Shown here piece after piece: positions 34,565 through 45,074 of a stretch of DNA of 64,000 nt. The notes below the pieces were generated by a model. The model searched no databases, was not told the origin of the DNA, and saw only the letters and a program-made list of their open reading frames with translations. Location: the NCBI RefSeq assembly GCF_030817175.1, contig NZ_JAUSYY010000001.1, forward strand, positions 620,001 to 684,000, given 5' to 3'. Numbering within the stretch: position 1 is the first letter of the stretch; the number at the start of each line of letters is the position of its first letter. The stretch is from Agromyces ramosus. Lineage in GTDB: Bacteria > Actinomycetota > Actinomycetes > Actinomycetales > Microbacteriaceae. The position numbers and the translations under genes were made by a program.

Positions 34565-35808
34565 GCGGATGCCCCGGCGACGAGCTCGTCGAGCGGCACT
34601 GCGGGGTCGGCGAGCCGGGCGGGATCGACGACGGCACGCGAGCGGATGAGTCGCTGCACCGCCTCGTTGACGTCCCACACGTTCACGTTCATGCCGGCGA
34701 CGACGCGGCCCTCGGCGAGCCAGAACGCGATGAACTCGCGTGCGTCGCGGTCGCCGCGGAACAGCGGATCGACATCCGCGGCGAGCGCGGCGTAGCCGGA
34801 GTATTCCATCCCCAGATCGTACTGGTCGGTGTAGAAGTAGGGGATCTCGTCGTACTCCACCCGCTCGCCGGCGAGCGAGCGTCCGGCCGCCCTGCCGGCA
34901 TTCTCGGCGTTGGCCCAGTGCTCGATGCGAATGGCGCGCGCGAGCACCGGGTGGAAGACATTGGCGACGTCGCCGACGGCGTAGACGTCGGGGGCACTCG
35001 TGCGGAATGCGGCATCCGTCGACACCCCATTCTCGATCGTGAGGCCCGCAGCCTCGGCGAGCCCGGTCTCGGGGATCGCACCGATGCCGATGACCACGAG
35101 ATCGGCGGGAACGATCTCGCCGCCCTCGAGCTCGACGCCGGTGACCCTGCCGTCGGCTCCGACGATGCTCGCGACGCTCGTCGACATCCGCAGGTCGACG
35201 CCGTGGTCGCGATGCAGGTCGGCGAAGACCGAACCGGCGGCGTCGCCGATGGCCGCGCTCAGCGGCACGGCCTCGCGCCCCAGCACCACGACGTCGTTGC
35301 CGTAGCCGCGCGCTGCGGCGGCGACCTCGAGGCCGATCCAGCCCGCGCCGACGATCACGACGCGACGCCCGCCCGTGGAGAGGGCTTCGCGGAGCGCGTC
35401 GGAGTCGCCGACCGTGCGCAGGACATGCACGTCCGGCAGGTCGGCGCCCGGCCCGCGGAACCGCCGTGGCGAGGCGCCCGTCGCGAGCAGGAGCCGGTCG
35501 TAGCGCAGCTCCTCGCCGCCGTCGAGTTCGACGAAGTGCGCAGCGGGGTCGAGCCGGGCGGCGCGACGGCCCAGCTGCAGCTCGACGCGCTCCTCGCGGT
35601 ACCACTCGGCCGGATGCACGTCGAACTCCCCTCGCTGCGACGTACCGGCCAGGAACTCCTTCGACAGCGGCGGCCGGATGTAGGGCAGGGCGTCCTCCGC
35701 ACCGATGAGCACGAGCCGTCCGTCGAAGCCGGCCGCCCGGGCCCCCTCTGCCGCCCGGGCACCGGCAAGGCCTCCGCCCACGATCACGATCACGTCGTCG
35801 TCACGCAT
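34561..35808 (-). CDS. NAD(P)H:ferredoxin/rubredoxin reductase-like flavoprotein
   Basis: 415 residues. The ATG at 35808, preceded by GAGAGG, gives MRDDDVIVIVGGGLAGARAAEGAR with the FAD motif. Other features: YIRPPLSKEFLAG, ATGASPRRF, the NAD motif VVIVGAGWIGLEVAAAARG, VYAVGDVANVFHP and a C-terminal reductase domain (EIPYFYTDQYDLGMEYSGYA). It belongs to the ferredoxin reductase family that feeds electrons to Rieske or P450 systems. No ferredoxin or oxygenase is adjacent; the FolP2-like and RibD_C genes follow with overlapping starts. It is divergent from a cysteine-rich regulator. Confidence 0.9.
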   Translation of the reverse strand: MRDDDVIVIVGGGLAGARAAEGARAAGFDGRLVLIGAEDALPYIRPPLSKEFLAGTSQRGEFDVHPAEWYREERVELQLGRRAARLDPAAHFVELDGGEELRYDRLLLATGASPRRFRGPGADLPDVHVLRTVGDSDALREALSTGGRRVVIVGAGWIGLEVAAAARGYGNDVVVLGREAVPLSAAIGDAAGSVFADLHRDHGVDLRMSTSVASIVGADGRVTGVELEGGEIVPADLVVIGIGAIPETGLAEAAGLTIENGVSTDAAFRTSAPDVYAVGDVANVFHPVLARAIRIEHWANAENAGRAAGRSLAGERVEYDEIPYFYTDQYDLGMEYSGYAALAADVDPLFRGDRDAREFIAFWLAEGRVVAGMNVNVWDVNEAVQRLIRSRAVVDPARLADPAVPLDELVAGASA

Positions 35809-35882
35809 CTCAAGCCTCTCGTTCCGCGCGCATGTGCGCCTCCGTGCCCCGGTGATGCCGACGCTAGGCCCGCGGCATTCTT

Positions 35883-35911
35883 TTGTCAACGGATATTGCT
35901 TTTAGAGATAT
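35883..35911 (+). promoter_or_regulatory. promoter of the cysteine-rich regulator
   Basis: TTGTCA (35883-35888), a 17-bp spacer and AGATAT (35906-35911). The GTG start codon begins nine bases after the -10, so the transcript is probably leaderless. Unusually AT-rich for this genome. GATAT occurs twice here (35892-35896 and 35907-35911) and could form part of an operator shared with the divergent reductase gene. Confidence 0.65.
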
Positions 35912-35920
35912 GCTCGACGC

Positions 35921-36625
35921 GTGTCAGCCGACGACCGGGACTTCGCACGGCGGCTGGGCGCGGTCTCCGCGCTCGTCGATCCGGTGCGGCGGCGCGTCTA
36001 CGACGCGGTCGCCCGCAGCCCTGAGCCGCTCAGCCGCGAGGCCGTGGCCGCGCGGGTCGAGGTCCCGCGCAGCACCGCCGCGTTCCACCTCGACCGGCTC
36101 GCCGCCGAGGGCCTGCTCGACGTCGAGTTCCGGCGGCTGAGCGGTCGCACCGGCCCCGGCTCGGGCCGACCGGCCAAGGTCTACCGGCGTGCCGACGCCG
36201 ACGTCTCGGTCCTCGTGCCGCACCGGCACTACGAGCTCGCCGGCGAGATCATGGCCGAGGCGATCGGGCGGGCGGATGGCGACGGCCCGGATGTCTCGGT
36301 GCGCGAGGCCGTGCGCGATGCGGCCACGCGCGCCGGCCGACGCCTCGCCGCGGCATCCACCGATCTCGAGGACGCGCTCGAACGAGCCGGGCTCGAGCCG
36401 CGCGCCGACGGTGACGACACGGTGCTCGGCACCTGCCCGTTCCACCGACTCGCCCGCACGAACCCGGCCGTCGTCTGCGATCTCAACCACGCCATGCTGT
36501 GCGGCATGGCCGAGGCCGTCGACGACGACCACGACCGAGTGCTGCTCGACCGGGGATCGGGTGCATGCTGTATCCGCATCGTGCGACCCGCCGATGGACG
36601 CGCCATCCACACGACTCACAGGTGA
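35921..36625 (+). CDS. HTH regulator with C-terminal cysteine motif (SufR-like)
   Basis: 234 residues from GTG 35921. An N-terminal winged helix (VDPVRRRVYDAVARS, then EAVAARVEVPRSTAAFHLDRLAAEGLL) is of the ArsR/SufR kind. The C-terminal domain has Cys172 (GTCPFH), Cys186 (VVCDLNH), Cys194 (MLCGM) and Cys216-Cys217 (GACCIRI), a layout like SufR-type iron-sulfur sensors. It is divergent from the ferredoxin-reductase/FolP2/RibD_C operon, so control of that operon by redox or Fe-S status is plausible. Cluster binding is inferred. Confidence 0.82.
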   Translation: MSADDRDFARRLGAVSALVDPVRRRVYDAVARSPEPLSREAVAARVEVPRSTAAFHLDRLAAEGLLDVEFRRLSGRTGPGSGRPAKVYRRADADVSVLVPHRHYELAGEIMAEAIGRADGDGPDVSVREAVRDAATRAGRRLAAASTDLEDALERAGLEPRADGDDTVLGTCPFHRLARTNPAVVCDLNHAMLCGMAEAVDDDHDRVLLDRGSGACCIRIVRPADGRAIHTTHR

Positions 36626-36654
36626 GATTCAGCAAACGCTAAGAGAATCGACCC

Positions 36655-37347
36655 ATGAGCGATGGACCACGCATTCTCATCGTCGATGACGAGCCCAACA
36701 TCCGCGACCTCCTCACCACGAGCCTCCGCTTCGCCGGGTTCGCGGTGCGAGCGGTCGGCAACGGTGCCCAGACGATCTCCGCGGTGCTCGAGGAGGAACC
36801 AGACCTCATCATCCTCGACGTCATGTTGCCCGACATGAACGGGTTCGGCGTGACCAAGCGGCTTCGATCCGCCGGATACACCGCGCCGATCCTCTTCCTC
36901 ACCGCCAAAGACGACACCGAAGACAAGATCACCGGCCTCACGGTGGGCGGCGACGACTACGTGACCAAGCCGTTCAGCCTCGACGAGATCGTCGCGCGCA
37001 TCAAGGCGATCCTGCGGCGCACCATGCACGCCGAAGAGGACGCGGTCATCCGCACCGGCGAGCTCACCATGGATCAGGACACCCACGAGGTGCTCGTCGG
37101 CGACATCCCCGTCGAGCTCTCCCCCACCGAGTTCAAGCTGCTCCGCTACCTCATGCTGAACCCCAACCGGGTGCTCTCCAAGGCGCAGATCCTCGACCAC
37201 GTGTGGGAGTACGACTTCAACGGCGACGCGGGCATCGTGGAGAGCTACATCTCCTACCTCCGTCGCAAGCTCGACCAGCACTCCACCGAGCCGCTGATCC
37301 AGACCAAGCGCGGATTCGGCTACATGCTGAAGTCCTCCAAGCCCTGA
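36655..37347 (+). CDS. OmpR-family response regulator
   Basis: 230 residues. The receiver domain has the acidic pair in ILIVDDEPNIRDLL, phospho-acceptor Asp55 (LIILDVMLPD), Thr in LFLTAKDD and Lys in YVTKPFSLDEI. The C-terminal winged helix shows LSPTEFKLLRYLMLNPNRVLSKAQILDHVWEYDFN and RRKLD, then TKRGFGYML. It resembles TrcR/PrrA-type regulators. The kinase gene follows after 32 bp. The regulated genes cannot be told from the sequence. Confidence 0.93.
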   Translation: MSDGPRILIVDDEPNIRDLLTTSLRFAGFAVRAVGNGAQTISAVLEEEPDLIILDVMLPDMNGFGVTKRLRSAGYTAPILFLTAKDDTEDKITGLTVGGDDYVTKPFSLDEIVARIKAILRRTMHAEEDAVIRTGELTMDQDTHEVLVGDIPVELSPTEFKLLRYLMLNPNRVLSKAQILDHVWEYDFNGDAGIVESYISYLRRKLDQHSTEPLIQTKRGFGYMLKSSKP

Positions 37348-37379
37348 CTCAGGGTTCGCCGCCTAGACTCGGCCGCGCC

Positions 37380-39218
37380 ATGAACCAGATCTCCGAGCGG
37401 TGGAACCGCATCTCGTTGCGTACCAAGATCACGGGTGTCACCGTGCTCATGCTGACGCTCGGGCTGCTCGTCTCGGGCATCGGCACGGCGGCCATGCTGC
37501 GCTCCTACGTCGAAGACCAGATGGACGCCAAGCTCGAGGCGATCGCCTCGGGCGACATGACGAAGTACTTCGAGATCGACGCCGACCGGCCGCGCGCGCA
37601 GATGAACCTCAACCAGCTCGACTTCGCCGCCGAAGACGAGGTCTTCATCGCCGTGTACACGGTCGACGGCGAGTACGATCGCAACAACTGGGACGAGCTC
37701 GAGGCCGATCGCCTTCCCGACTACCCCTCGATGCTGTCTCGCGCCGACGTCACCACGCTCAACAGCGGGCACTTCGAGACGTTCGAGCTCCGTGACGCCG
37801 AGGGTGAACCGACCTTCCGTGCCGTCGCCGCCCTGATGACCGCCGACCCGCATGGCACCTACGTGCCGGTGCTCATCGCGATCTCCGCGAAAGACACCGA
37901 GCGCCTCCTCGCCGCGTACCTCACGATCTTCCTCGGCTTCGGGTTCGGCGTGGTCCTCGTCGGCGCCCTGCTCACCCGCATGCTCGTGACCACGACGTTC
38001 ATGCCGCTGCGCGAGGTCGAGCGCACCGCGGCCGCGATCGCCGACGGTGACTTCAGCCAGCGCCTCGCCGGGGCCACGCCGAACACCGAGGTCGGCCGGC
38101 TCAACCGATCGCTCAACACGATGCTGAACCGCATCGACCGTGCCTTCCGCGATCGCGCGCGCACGATCGACCAGATGCGCCGATTCGTCGGCGACGCCTC
38201 GCACGAGCTGCGCACCCCGCTCGTCTCGGTCCGCGGCTATGCGGAGCTCTACCGCATGGGCGCACTGCAGACGTCCGATGAGGTCGGGCAGGCGATGGAT
38301 CGCATCGAGAAGGAGGCCATCCGCATGGGGGGCCTCGTCGAGGACCTCCTCGCCCTGGCCCGGCTCGACGAAGCCAAGCCGCTCGAGCTCGTCGAGGTCG
38401 ACCTCGTGCCGCTCGCACGCGACGCGGCGCTCGACACGATGGCCGCGAACCCCTCGCGTGTCGTCACGGTGATCGCGCCCGAAGACCTGGCCGGCACGGA
38501 TGCCCCGAGCGCGCCCGCCCCCGACCTCGAAGTCGAGCTCGACGCCGCGGCGGCACGGGTCCCCCTCACCGGCCCGATCTCGTTCGCCGGGGCGACGCTC
38601 GCGCGGTTGCGTGGTCGCCGCCCGAAGAGCGACGTGCCGGCTGCCCCGAGCGGCCGCAAGGGCGCGGCGGCGGCCAAGGCCGGTGCCGCGACATCCGGAA
38701 CCTCGAAGCGATCCGCGCGCGTCGCCGCAGCCGCGTCGCGTGAAGCCGCCCTCGCGGTCGCCGAATCCGACACGGTGGCGCCCTCGGCCCGCGCGGCCGA
38801 CCGCGCGCCGAAGCCGGTGCGGCGAGCGATCGTGCTCGCAGAGGAGAACAAGATCCGCCAGGTGATCACGAACCTGATGGGCAACGCGATCCGCTTCACC
38901 TCGGACGACAGTCCGATCGAGATCCGGATCTCGATCGATGACGCGGCCGAACGCGCCATGATCGAGGTCGTCGACCACGGCGAGGGCATTCCGCCGCAGA
39001 TCCGCGAGAAGATCTTCCAGCGCTTCTGGCGCGCCGACACGTCGCGCACGCGCGAGACCGGCGGCTCCGGGCTCGGCCTCGCGATCGTCTCCTCGATCGT
39101 CGCCGCGCACAACGGCGCCGTCGACGTCATCGCGACGCCGGGCGGTGGGGCCACCTTCCGGGTCTCTCTGCCGCTTGCGGGTTCCCCGGCGTCGCCGCAG
39201 CGCGTGGTCGAGGCGTAA
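37380..39218 (+). CDS. membrane sensor histidine kinase with low-complexity insert
   Basis: 612 residues from ATG 37380. TM1 (~18-40) and TM2 (~180-203) flank a ~140-residue extracytoplasmic sensor. HAMP follows, then HisKA with RRFVGDASHELRTPL (His275). Between the dimerisation region and the ATPase there is an extra ~110 residues (~370-482), rich in Ala, Ser and Arg and without family features. The N-box (ENKIRQVITNLMGNAIRF), G1 (VVDHGEGIP) and G2 (GGSGLGLAIVSSIV) are intact. It pairs with the response regulator just upstream. Confidence 0.93.
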   Translation: MNQISERWNRISLRTKITGVTVLMLTLGLLVSGIGTAAMLRSYVEDQMDAKLEAIASGDMTKYFEIDADRPRAQMNLNQLDFAAEDEVFIAVYTVDGEYDRNNWDELEADRLPDYPSMLSRADVTTLNSGHFETFELRDAEGEPTFRAVAALMTADPHGTYVPVLIAISAKDTERLLAAYLTIFLGFGFGVVLVGALLTRMLVTTTFMPLREVERTAAAIADGDFSQRLAGATPNTEVGRLNRSLNTMLNRIDRAFRDRARTIDQMRRFVGDASHELRTPLVSVRGYAELYRMGALQTSDEVGQAMDRIEKEAIRMGGLVEDLLALARLDEAKPLELVEVDLVPLARDAALDTMAANPSRVVTVIAPEDLAGTDAPSAPAPDLEVELDAAAARVPLTGPISFAGATLARLRGRRPKSDVPAAPSGRKGAAAAKAGAATSGTSKRSARVAAAASREAALAVAESDTVAPSARAADRAPKPVRRAIVLAEENKIRQVITNLMGNAIRFTSDDSPIEIRISIDDAAERAMIEVVDHGEGIPPQIREKIFQRFWRADTSRTRETGGSGLGLAIVSSIVAAHNGAVDVIATPGGGATFRVSLPLAGSPASPQRVVEA

Positions 39219-39345
39219 GCCCGGCCGGCACTCCTCCTCGACAGCGGGCGGCAGTCGGATGCCGCGCACGACCGGCGCCCGGATGCCTCACCGTGCCGTC
39301 CCGCCCGCGTAGCGTCGGCGGTACACCGAGTGAGAGGACTCCCCC

Positions 39346-39636
39346 ATGACCAGTTACCACGTCGACGCCGAGCAGGTCTCCGCCGCGACCCAGACCGTGC
39401 AGGGCACGATCGGCCGCATCCAGTCCGAGGTCTCCGGCCTGCTCGGCCAGCTCACCGGGTTGCAGTCGTCGTGGTCGGGTCAGGCGTCCGCGGCGTTCCA
39501 GGGCGCCGTCGCCGACTGGCGATCGACGCAGCTGCAGGTCGAGCAGAGCCTCGCGAGCCTCAACCACGCGCTCGGGCTCGCGGCCTCGCAGTACGCCGAC
39601 GCGGAGCAGTCGAATGCGCGGCTCTTCGTGCGCTGA
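39346..39636 (+). CDS. WXG100-family (ESAT-6-like) protein
   Basis: 96 residues, the standard size. A helical hairpin with the WSG turn (LQSSWSGQASAAFQGAV, the W-x-G motif at ~46-48). Sec-independent export by a type VII system is usual for the family. No EccC, EccD or partner WXG100 gene is in this window, so the secretion genes must be elsewhere. The ATG is preceded by GAGAGGA. Confidence 0.92.
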   Translation: MTSYHVDAEQVSAATQTVQGTIGRIQSEVSGLLGQLTGLQSSWSGQASAAFQGAVADWRSTQLQVEQSLASLNHALGLAASQYADAEQSNARLFVR

Positions 39637-39710
39637 CCGCGGTCGGGCCGTGGCGAGCGGTTCGCGACGATCGGCTCCGCGATCGGCACGGCGACCCGGC
39701 CGTGACACGA

Positions 39711-39742
39711 CGATGGGCGCCTCCCGAAGGAGACGCCCATCG
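39711..39742. terminator. hairpin between WXG100 and groEL genes
   Basis: CGATGGGCG and CGCCCATCG, extended by CTCC/GGAG with one mismatch, form a long stem with a CGAA loop. TTTC follows on the plus strand. The convergent groEL and WXG100 transcripts probably both end here. Confidence 0.65.
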
Positions 39743-39777
39743 TTTCGATCCGGACGCGAGGCCGCAGATCGTTCGGA

Positions 39778-41468
<1,691 letters not shown>

Positions 41469-41527
41469 GTCGATTCTGGCACTCGACCGCGACGAGTGCA
41501 AGCGCGCCCGGGGTACGCGCAGTCACC

Positions 41528-42574
41528 TCACGGCGTGAACGCGACCGATCCGTCATCGGGCACGAGCTCCACCCACGTGTTGCCCGGGGCGAGCCGCAAT
41601 GGACTCCCGTCGTCGGCGGTGAGCCGGATCGGCGAGCCCGGGGCATCCTTCGCCCAGGTGCCGTGGGCGGTCCGCCCCGCAACCGAGACCCAGGCCTCGC
41701 CCGAGGACACCATGACGGTGCGCGGCACCTCGCCGTAGCTGTCGTCGATGGCGACACGCAGCGTCACGACGTTCGTGGCGCGAACGCGCTCGCCCGAGGC
41801 CTCGAGGTCGGGCGCGCCCTCCTGCGACCGTTGCCACGCGGATGCCGCGGCATCCCACTGCCACGAGGGGAACCGCTCATCGGAGAACACGAGCTCGACG
41901 CTCGACGTGGGCACGGCCACGTAGGCCGGCGCTGCAAGAGGATCTGCGGAGCCGTACGCGAACTGCACCGAGGGCGGAGCGACGGACGCGTTGCGCGTCA
42001 CCGCCTCAGCCGACGCGAGGATGACGTCGTGGGGGCCCGGGCGCTCGTCGGCACGGTGGAACAGGCCGGTGTCGTCGTAGTCGAAGACGAGGTTCACGAG
42101 CGGCGTCGCCATCATCATCTCGACGAACTGCTCCTGGCCGCCGGAGTAGGCGATGATGCCGCCGAAGGGCGTTGCGATGTCGGGGTCCATGGGGCGGATC
42201 GAGCGAACCGGCCCGACCTCGTCGGGGATGTCGGAATGCCACACGGCGACGTACCGCGTGAGACCGCCCTCGACGAGTTCCTCGAAGACGATGTCCGTGC
42301 GATTCAGTGCGATCTGGGGTCGCGCGTTCTCGTGATTGTCGACTTTCACGGCGAGCGAGGGATGTGCGAGGGCCGCGGCATCCGCCGACCTGCCGGTCAA
42401 TGGAGCGAAGGCGACGGCGGCGGGCGGCGCCTCGCCGGCCGGCCGTGCGACCACGGTGGCCACGGGAAGCGGCCCGAGCACCTCACCCTGGCAAGCGGTC
42501 AGCGTGGCCGCAGCGACGAGCGCGACGAGCATCGACACTCGACGACGCGAGCTTCGACCGGCCCCCACTGCCAT
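41528..42574 (-). CDS. DUF3048 lipoprotein
   Basis: 348 residues from ATG 42574. A short basic head leads to a lipoprotein signal (MLVALVAAATLTAC, lipobox LTAC). The mature protein contains DUF3048: PSLAVKVDNHENARPQIALNRTDIVFEELVEGGLTRYVAVWHSDIPDEVGPVRSIRPMD-type text split by loops, FGGIIAYSGGQEQFVEMM, and a C-terminal domain with WSGTWAKD-like wording (here HGTWAKDAPGSPIRLTADDG). YerB of Bacillus is a member; function unknown. TACGAT close to the start may be a -10. Confidence 0.85.
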   Translation of the reverse strand: MAVGAGRSSRRRVSMLVALVAAATLTACQGEVLGPLPVATVVARPAGEAPPAAVAFAPLTGRSADAAALAHPSLAVKVDNHENARPQIALNRTDIVFEELVEGGLTRYVAVWHSDIPDEVGPVRSIRPMDPDIATPFGGIIAYSGGQEQFVEMMMATPLVNLVFDYDDTGLFHRADERPGPHDVILASAEAVTRNASVAPPSVQFAYGSADPLAAPAYVAVPTSSVELVFSDERFPSWQWDAAASAWQRSQEGAPDLEASGERVRATNVVTLRVAIDDSYGEVPRTVMVSSGEAWVSVAGRTAHGTWAKDAPGSPIRLTADDGSPLRLAPGNTWVELVPDDGSVAFTP

Positions 42575-42650
42575 TCCGCCATCGTAGCGTCGAGCGCACC
42601 CGAGACCACGGAACGCGCCGGCGGTGATGGCCTCGCGCTCAGGCCGAGCC

Positions 42651-42851
42651 TCAGGCGGGGCGAACGGCCTCGGCCTGCGGGCCCTTCGAGCCGGTGCCGA
42701 CGTCGAAGACGACCTGCTGGCCCTCTTCGAGCACCTTGTACCCGGACATGTCGATGGCGGAGTAGTGCACGAAGACGTCTTCACCGCCGTCGGCGGTGAT
42801 GAATCCGTAGCCCTTTTCAGCGTTGAACCACTTCACGGTTCCGTTCGCCAT
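42651..42851 (-). CDS. cold-shock protein CspA family
   Basis: 66 residues: a complete single cold-shock domain with RNP1 (KGYGFIT) and RNP2 (VFVHYSAI), starting [15 protein letters not shown] nucleic-acid chaperone that unwinds RNA in the cold or in stationary phase. GGGAG precedes the ATG. It is separate from the longer cold-shock gene near 25 kb. Confidence 0.95.
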   Translation of the reverse strand: MANGTVKWFNAEKGYGFITADGGEDVFVHYSAIDMSGYKVLEEGQQVVFDVGTGSKGPQAEAVRPA

Positions 42852-43059
42852 GCGTTGCTCCCATGTTGCTGTGTGTGGATCAGCACGTGCCAGTCGCCTG
42901 TACCGGGCCCCCGCCCTCCTGCTGACGGGGCACCGAATGCGATGCCGGACGTTCACACGGGATTCGAGCGACCAATTCCAGATCCTGAAGGATGTCGCCG
43001 CAACGCACAAGAGGTTCGGCGCCGGGAATGATCGCAGATTGGCAACGATTCGGTCGCGA

Positions 43060-43605
43060 TCAGCCGGCAGTGGCGGTCGCGTAGTCGGCGCCGAGCACGA
43101 CGACGAGCGGAGTGCCGATCTGCGCGAACTGCTCGGAGAGCCGCACGTCGGCCTCGGGCAGGAACTGCGCGACTCCACGCGCCGCGCCTTCGAGGTCGGG
43201 CGTGGCGTAGTAGACGACCGTCTCGGTGAGGTCGTTCTCGCTGGCGTTGGCGGTGGACCCGACGGGAACGCCGCTGGCCACGAGCGCCTCCTGCGCCTTC
43301 GCCGCGAGCCCCGACGTCGTGGTGCCGTTCAGCACGAGCACGGGGAGGTCGGGTGCGATGGTCGGTTCCGCGGTGACGACCGGCTCGGGGCTCGGCGTCG
43401 ACGCCGGCGGAGCGAGGAAGTTGAGCCGGTCGTTGAAGACCACGACCGCGCCGATGCCGACCGCGACCAGCACGACGGTGGCCAGGGCAGCCCACCCGAA
43501 GGCGATCCAGCCCGCGCCGCGCCGCGCCGGCGCCCGGTGCGCACCGACGCGATCGATGCCGTGCGGGATTGCGTCGAATCGATCGCGGGGAAACTTCTGC
43601 GCCAT
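43060..43605 (-). CDS. LytR C-terminal (LytR_C) domain protein, membrane-anchored
   Basis: 181 residues. A cytoplasmic basic head is followed by one membrane helix ([19 protein letters not shown]), a Pro/Thr-rich linker and an external LytR_C domain ([24 protein letters not shown], then [12 protein letters not shown]). No LCP catalytic domain is present. In Mycobacterium tuberculosis the homologue (Rv0431) lies next to a DUF3263 gene and not far from groEL2, the same order as here. Role in the cell envelope is likely but unproved. Confidence 0.85.
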   Translation of the reverse strand: MAQKFPRDRFDAIPHGIDRVGAHRAPARRGAGWIAFGWAALATVVLVAVGIGAVVVFNDRLNFLAPPASTPSPEPVVTAEPTIAPDLPVLVLNGTTTSGLAAKAQEALVASGVPVGSTANASENDLTETVVYYATPDLEGAARGVAQFLPEADVRLSEQFAQIGTPLVVVLGADYATATAG

Positions 43606-43633
43606 GAGTCCAGTCGTCGGGTCGGGGCCGGGC

Positions 43634-43930
43634 TCAGTCGAGCGGACGGCCGATCGAGAGCGAGCGCCGTGTGCGCGCCGCCTGACGTGCCTCGCGCATG
43701 CGCTGCAGGCGTTTCACGAGCATCGGTTCGCGCCGCAATGCCGCCGGCGAGTCGATGAGCTCTCCGAGGATCCGATAGTAGCGGGCCGCGGAGATGCCGA
43801 ACTCCTCGCGGATCGCCTCCGCCTTGACGCCGGGATGCTGCCAGGCACGGGCCTCGAATGCGAGGATGCCCAGTTGCCGTTCGTCGAGCCCTGCCCGTTC
43901 GGGGCGATCGGGCACGCGCTCCGCGATCAT
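43634..43930 (-). CDS. DUF3263 helix-turn-helix protein
   Basis: 98 residues from ATG 43930, which has GGGAGG seven bases upstream. GLDERQLGILAFEARAWQHPGVKAEAIREEFGISAARYYRILGELIDSP is the DUF3263 core, an HTH-like fold that ends in a basic tail (KRLQRMREARQAARTRR). DNA binding is suggested by the charge and fold. It is probably co-transcribed with the LytR_C gene 28 bp downstream. Confidence 0.88.
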   Translation of the reverse strand: MIAERVPDRPERAGLDERQLGILAFEARAWQHPGVKAEAIREEFGISAARYYRILGELIDSPAALRREPMLVKRLQRMREARQAARTRRSLSIGRPLD

Positions 43931-44117
43931 GCGATCCTCCCGTCGGGCGTGCCGGATGCATCGCCTGCAGCACATCCTAGGCAACCACTACCGCGAGCAC
44001 GCCGAACAACGCGGCGTGTGCCCGTGCGCGGAACACGGGGCATCCGTTCGCTGTTGCATCCGTCACAGCAAGAACTGCGACCATGGTGGGATACGACCAC
44101 CGATGAGAGGAGCGCAC

Positions 44118-44519
44118 GTGGGCTACCGCGTGAACAAGAGCGACGAGGAATGGCGCGCCGAACTCGATGCCGAGCAGTACGCCGTGTTGCGCGGGGCGTC
44201 GACCGAGCGACCCTGGACCGGCGAGCTCCTCGACGAGGAGCGCGCGGGCGTCTACACGTGCGCCGCCTGCGGCTCCGAGCTCTTCAAGAGCGGCACGAAG
44301 TTCGACTCGGGCTGCGGCTGGCCGAGCTTCTACGAGTCCGTCGACCCCGACGCCGTCGAGCTCATCGACGACACCTCGCTCGGCATGGTGCGCACCGAGG
44401 TGCGCTGCGCGAACTGCGGTTCGCACCTCGGCCACGTCTTTCCCGACGGCTTCGGCACGCCGACCGGCGACCGGTACTGCATGAACTCGATCGCCCTCGA
44501 CTTCACCGCCGAGTCCTGA
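44118..44519 (+). CDS. msrB: peptide-methionine (R)-S-oxide reductase
   Basis: 133 residues. GTG 44118 has GAGAGGAG just upstream and yields MGYRVNKSDEEWRAEL, a family-typical start. Zinc is held by two CxxC pairs (CAACGS and CANCGS). GCGWPSFY and RYCMNSIALDF bear the substrate pocket and the catalytic Cys. It repairs methionine-R-sulfoxide in cytoplasmic proteins with thioredoxin. The nitroreductase gene follows three bases after its stop. Confidence 0.96.
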   Translation: MGYRVNKSDEEWRAELDAEQYAVLRGASTERPWTGELLDEERAGVYTCAACGSELFKSGTKFDSGCGWPSFYESVDPDAVELIDDTSLGMVRTEVRCANCGSHLGHVFPDGFGTPTGDRYCMNSIALDFTAES

Positions 44520-44522
44520 GCG

Positions 44523-45074
44523 GTGCCATCGCTTCGTGAAGCGGCGCTCGCGAGGCGCTCGGCGCCGAAGGTGACGGATGCCGCGCCCGACGATGCCACG
44601 ATCCTCTCGCTGCTCGACGCGGCGGCTCGGGTCGCCGACCACGCCTCGCTCGCACCGTGGCGCATCATCGCGCTGCGCGGTGACGCGCGGGCGCGGCTCG
44701 GGACGGCGCTCGCGGCCGCGGCCGGCTTCGACGGCGCGCACGCCGAGCGACTCGCGGCGAAGCCGCTGCGCGCCCCGCTGCTGCTCGCGATCGTCGCCGT
44801 CACCGGCGAGCACCCCAAGGTGCCCGTGTGGGAGCAGGAGGCCGTCGCCGCCGGTGTCGCACACGTGCTGAGCCTGCTGCTCGACGAGGCCGGCTGGGGC
44901 GTGATGTGGCGCAGCGGCCCGCACACGCGACATCCGCTCGTCGCCGAAGCGCACGGGCTCGCCGCGAACGAGCGCCTGATGGGCTGGCTCTACGTGGGCG
45001 GGCTGCCGGAGGGAACCCGCGCGCAGCGCAGCACCGACGGCATCGCCGCCGCCCGGTTCACGACGTCGACGTGA
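44523..45074 (+). CDS. nitroreductase-family protein
   Basis: 183 residues from GTG 44523. The family is shown by LLDAAARVADHASLAPWRIIAL (FMN phosphate region), VTGEHPKVPVWEQEAVAAGVAHVLSLLLDEAGWGVMWRSG and GWLYVGGLPEG. It is short for the family but complete. An FMN-dependent NAD(P)H oxidoreductase of unknown substrate. Immediately downstream of msrB, so a link to oxidative stress is possible. Its end overlaps the convergent transporter gene by 17 bp. Confidence 0.85.
   Translation: MPSLREAALARRSAPKVTDAAPDDATILSLLDAAARVADHASLAPWRIIALRGDARARLGTALAAAAGFDGAHAERLAAKPLRAPLLLAIVAVTGEHPKVPVWEQEAVAAGVAHVLSLLLDEAGWGVMWRSGPHTRHPLVAEAHGLAANERLMGWLYVGGLPEGTRAQRSTDGIAAARFTTST

Noticed and set aside
39346..39636. 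A complete type VII secretion locus
   Set aside because: Only one WXG100 gene is present; no EccB, C, D or E gene nearby.
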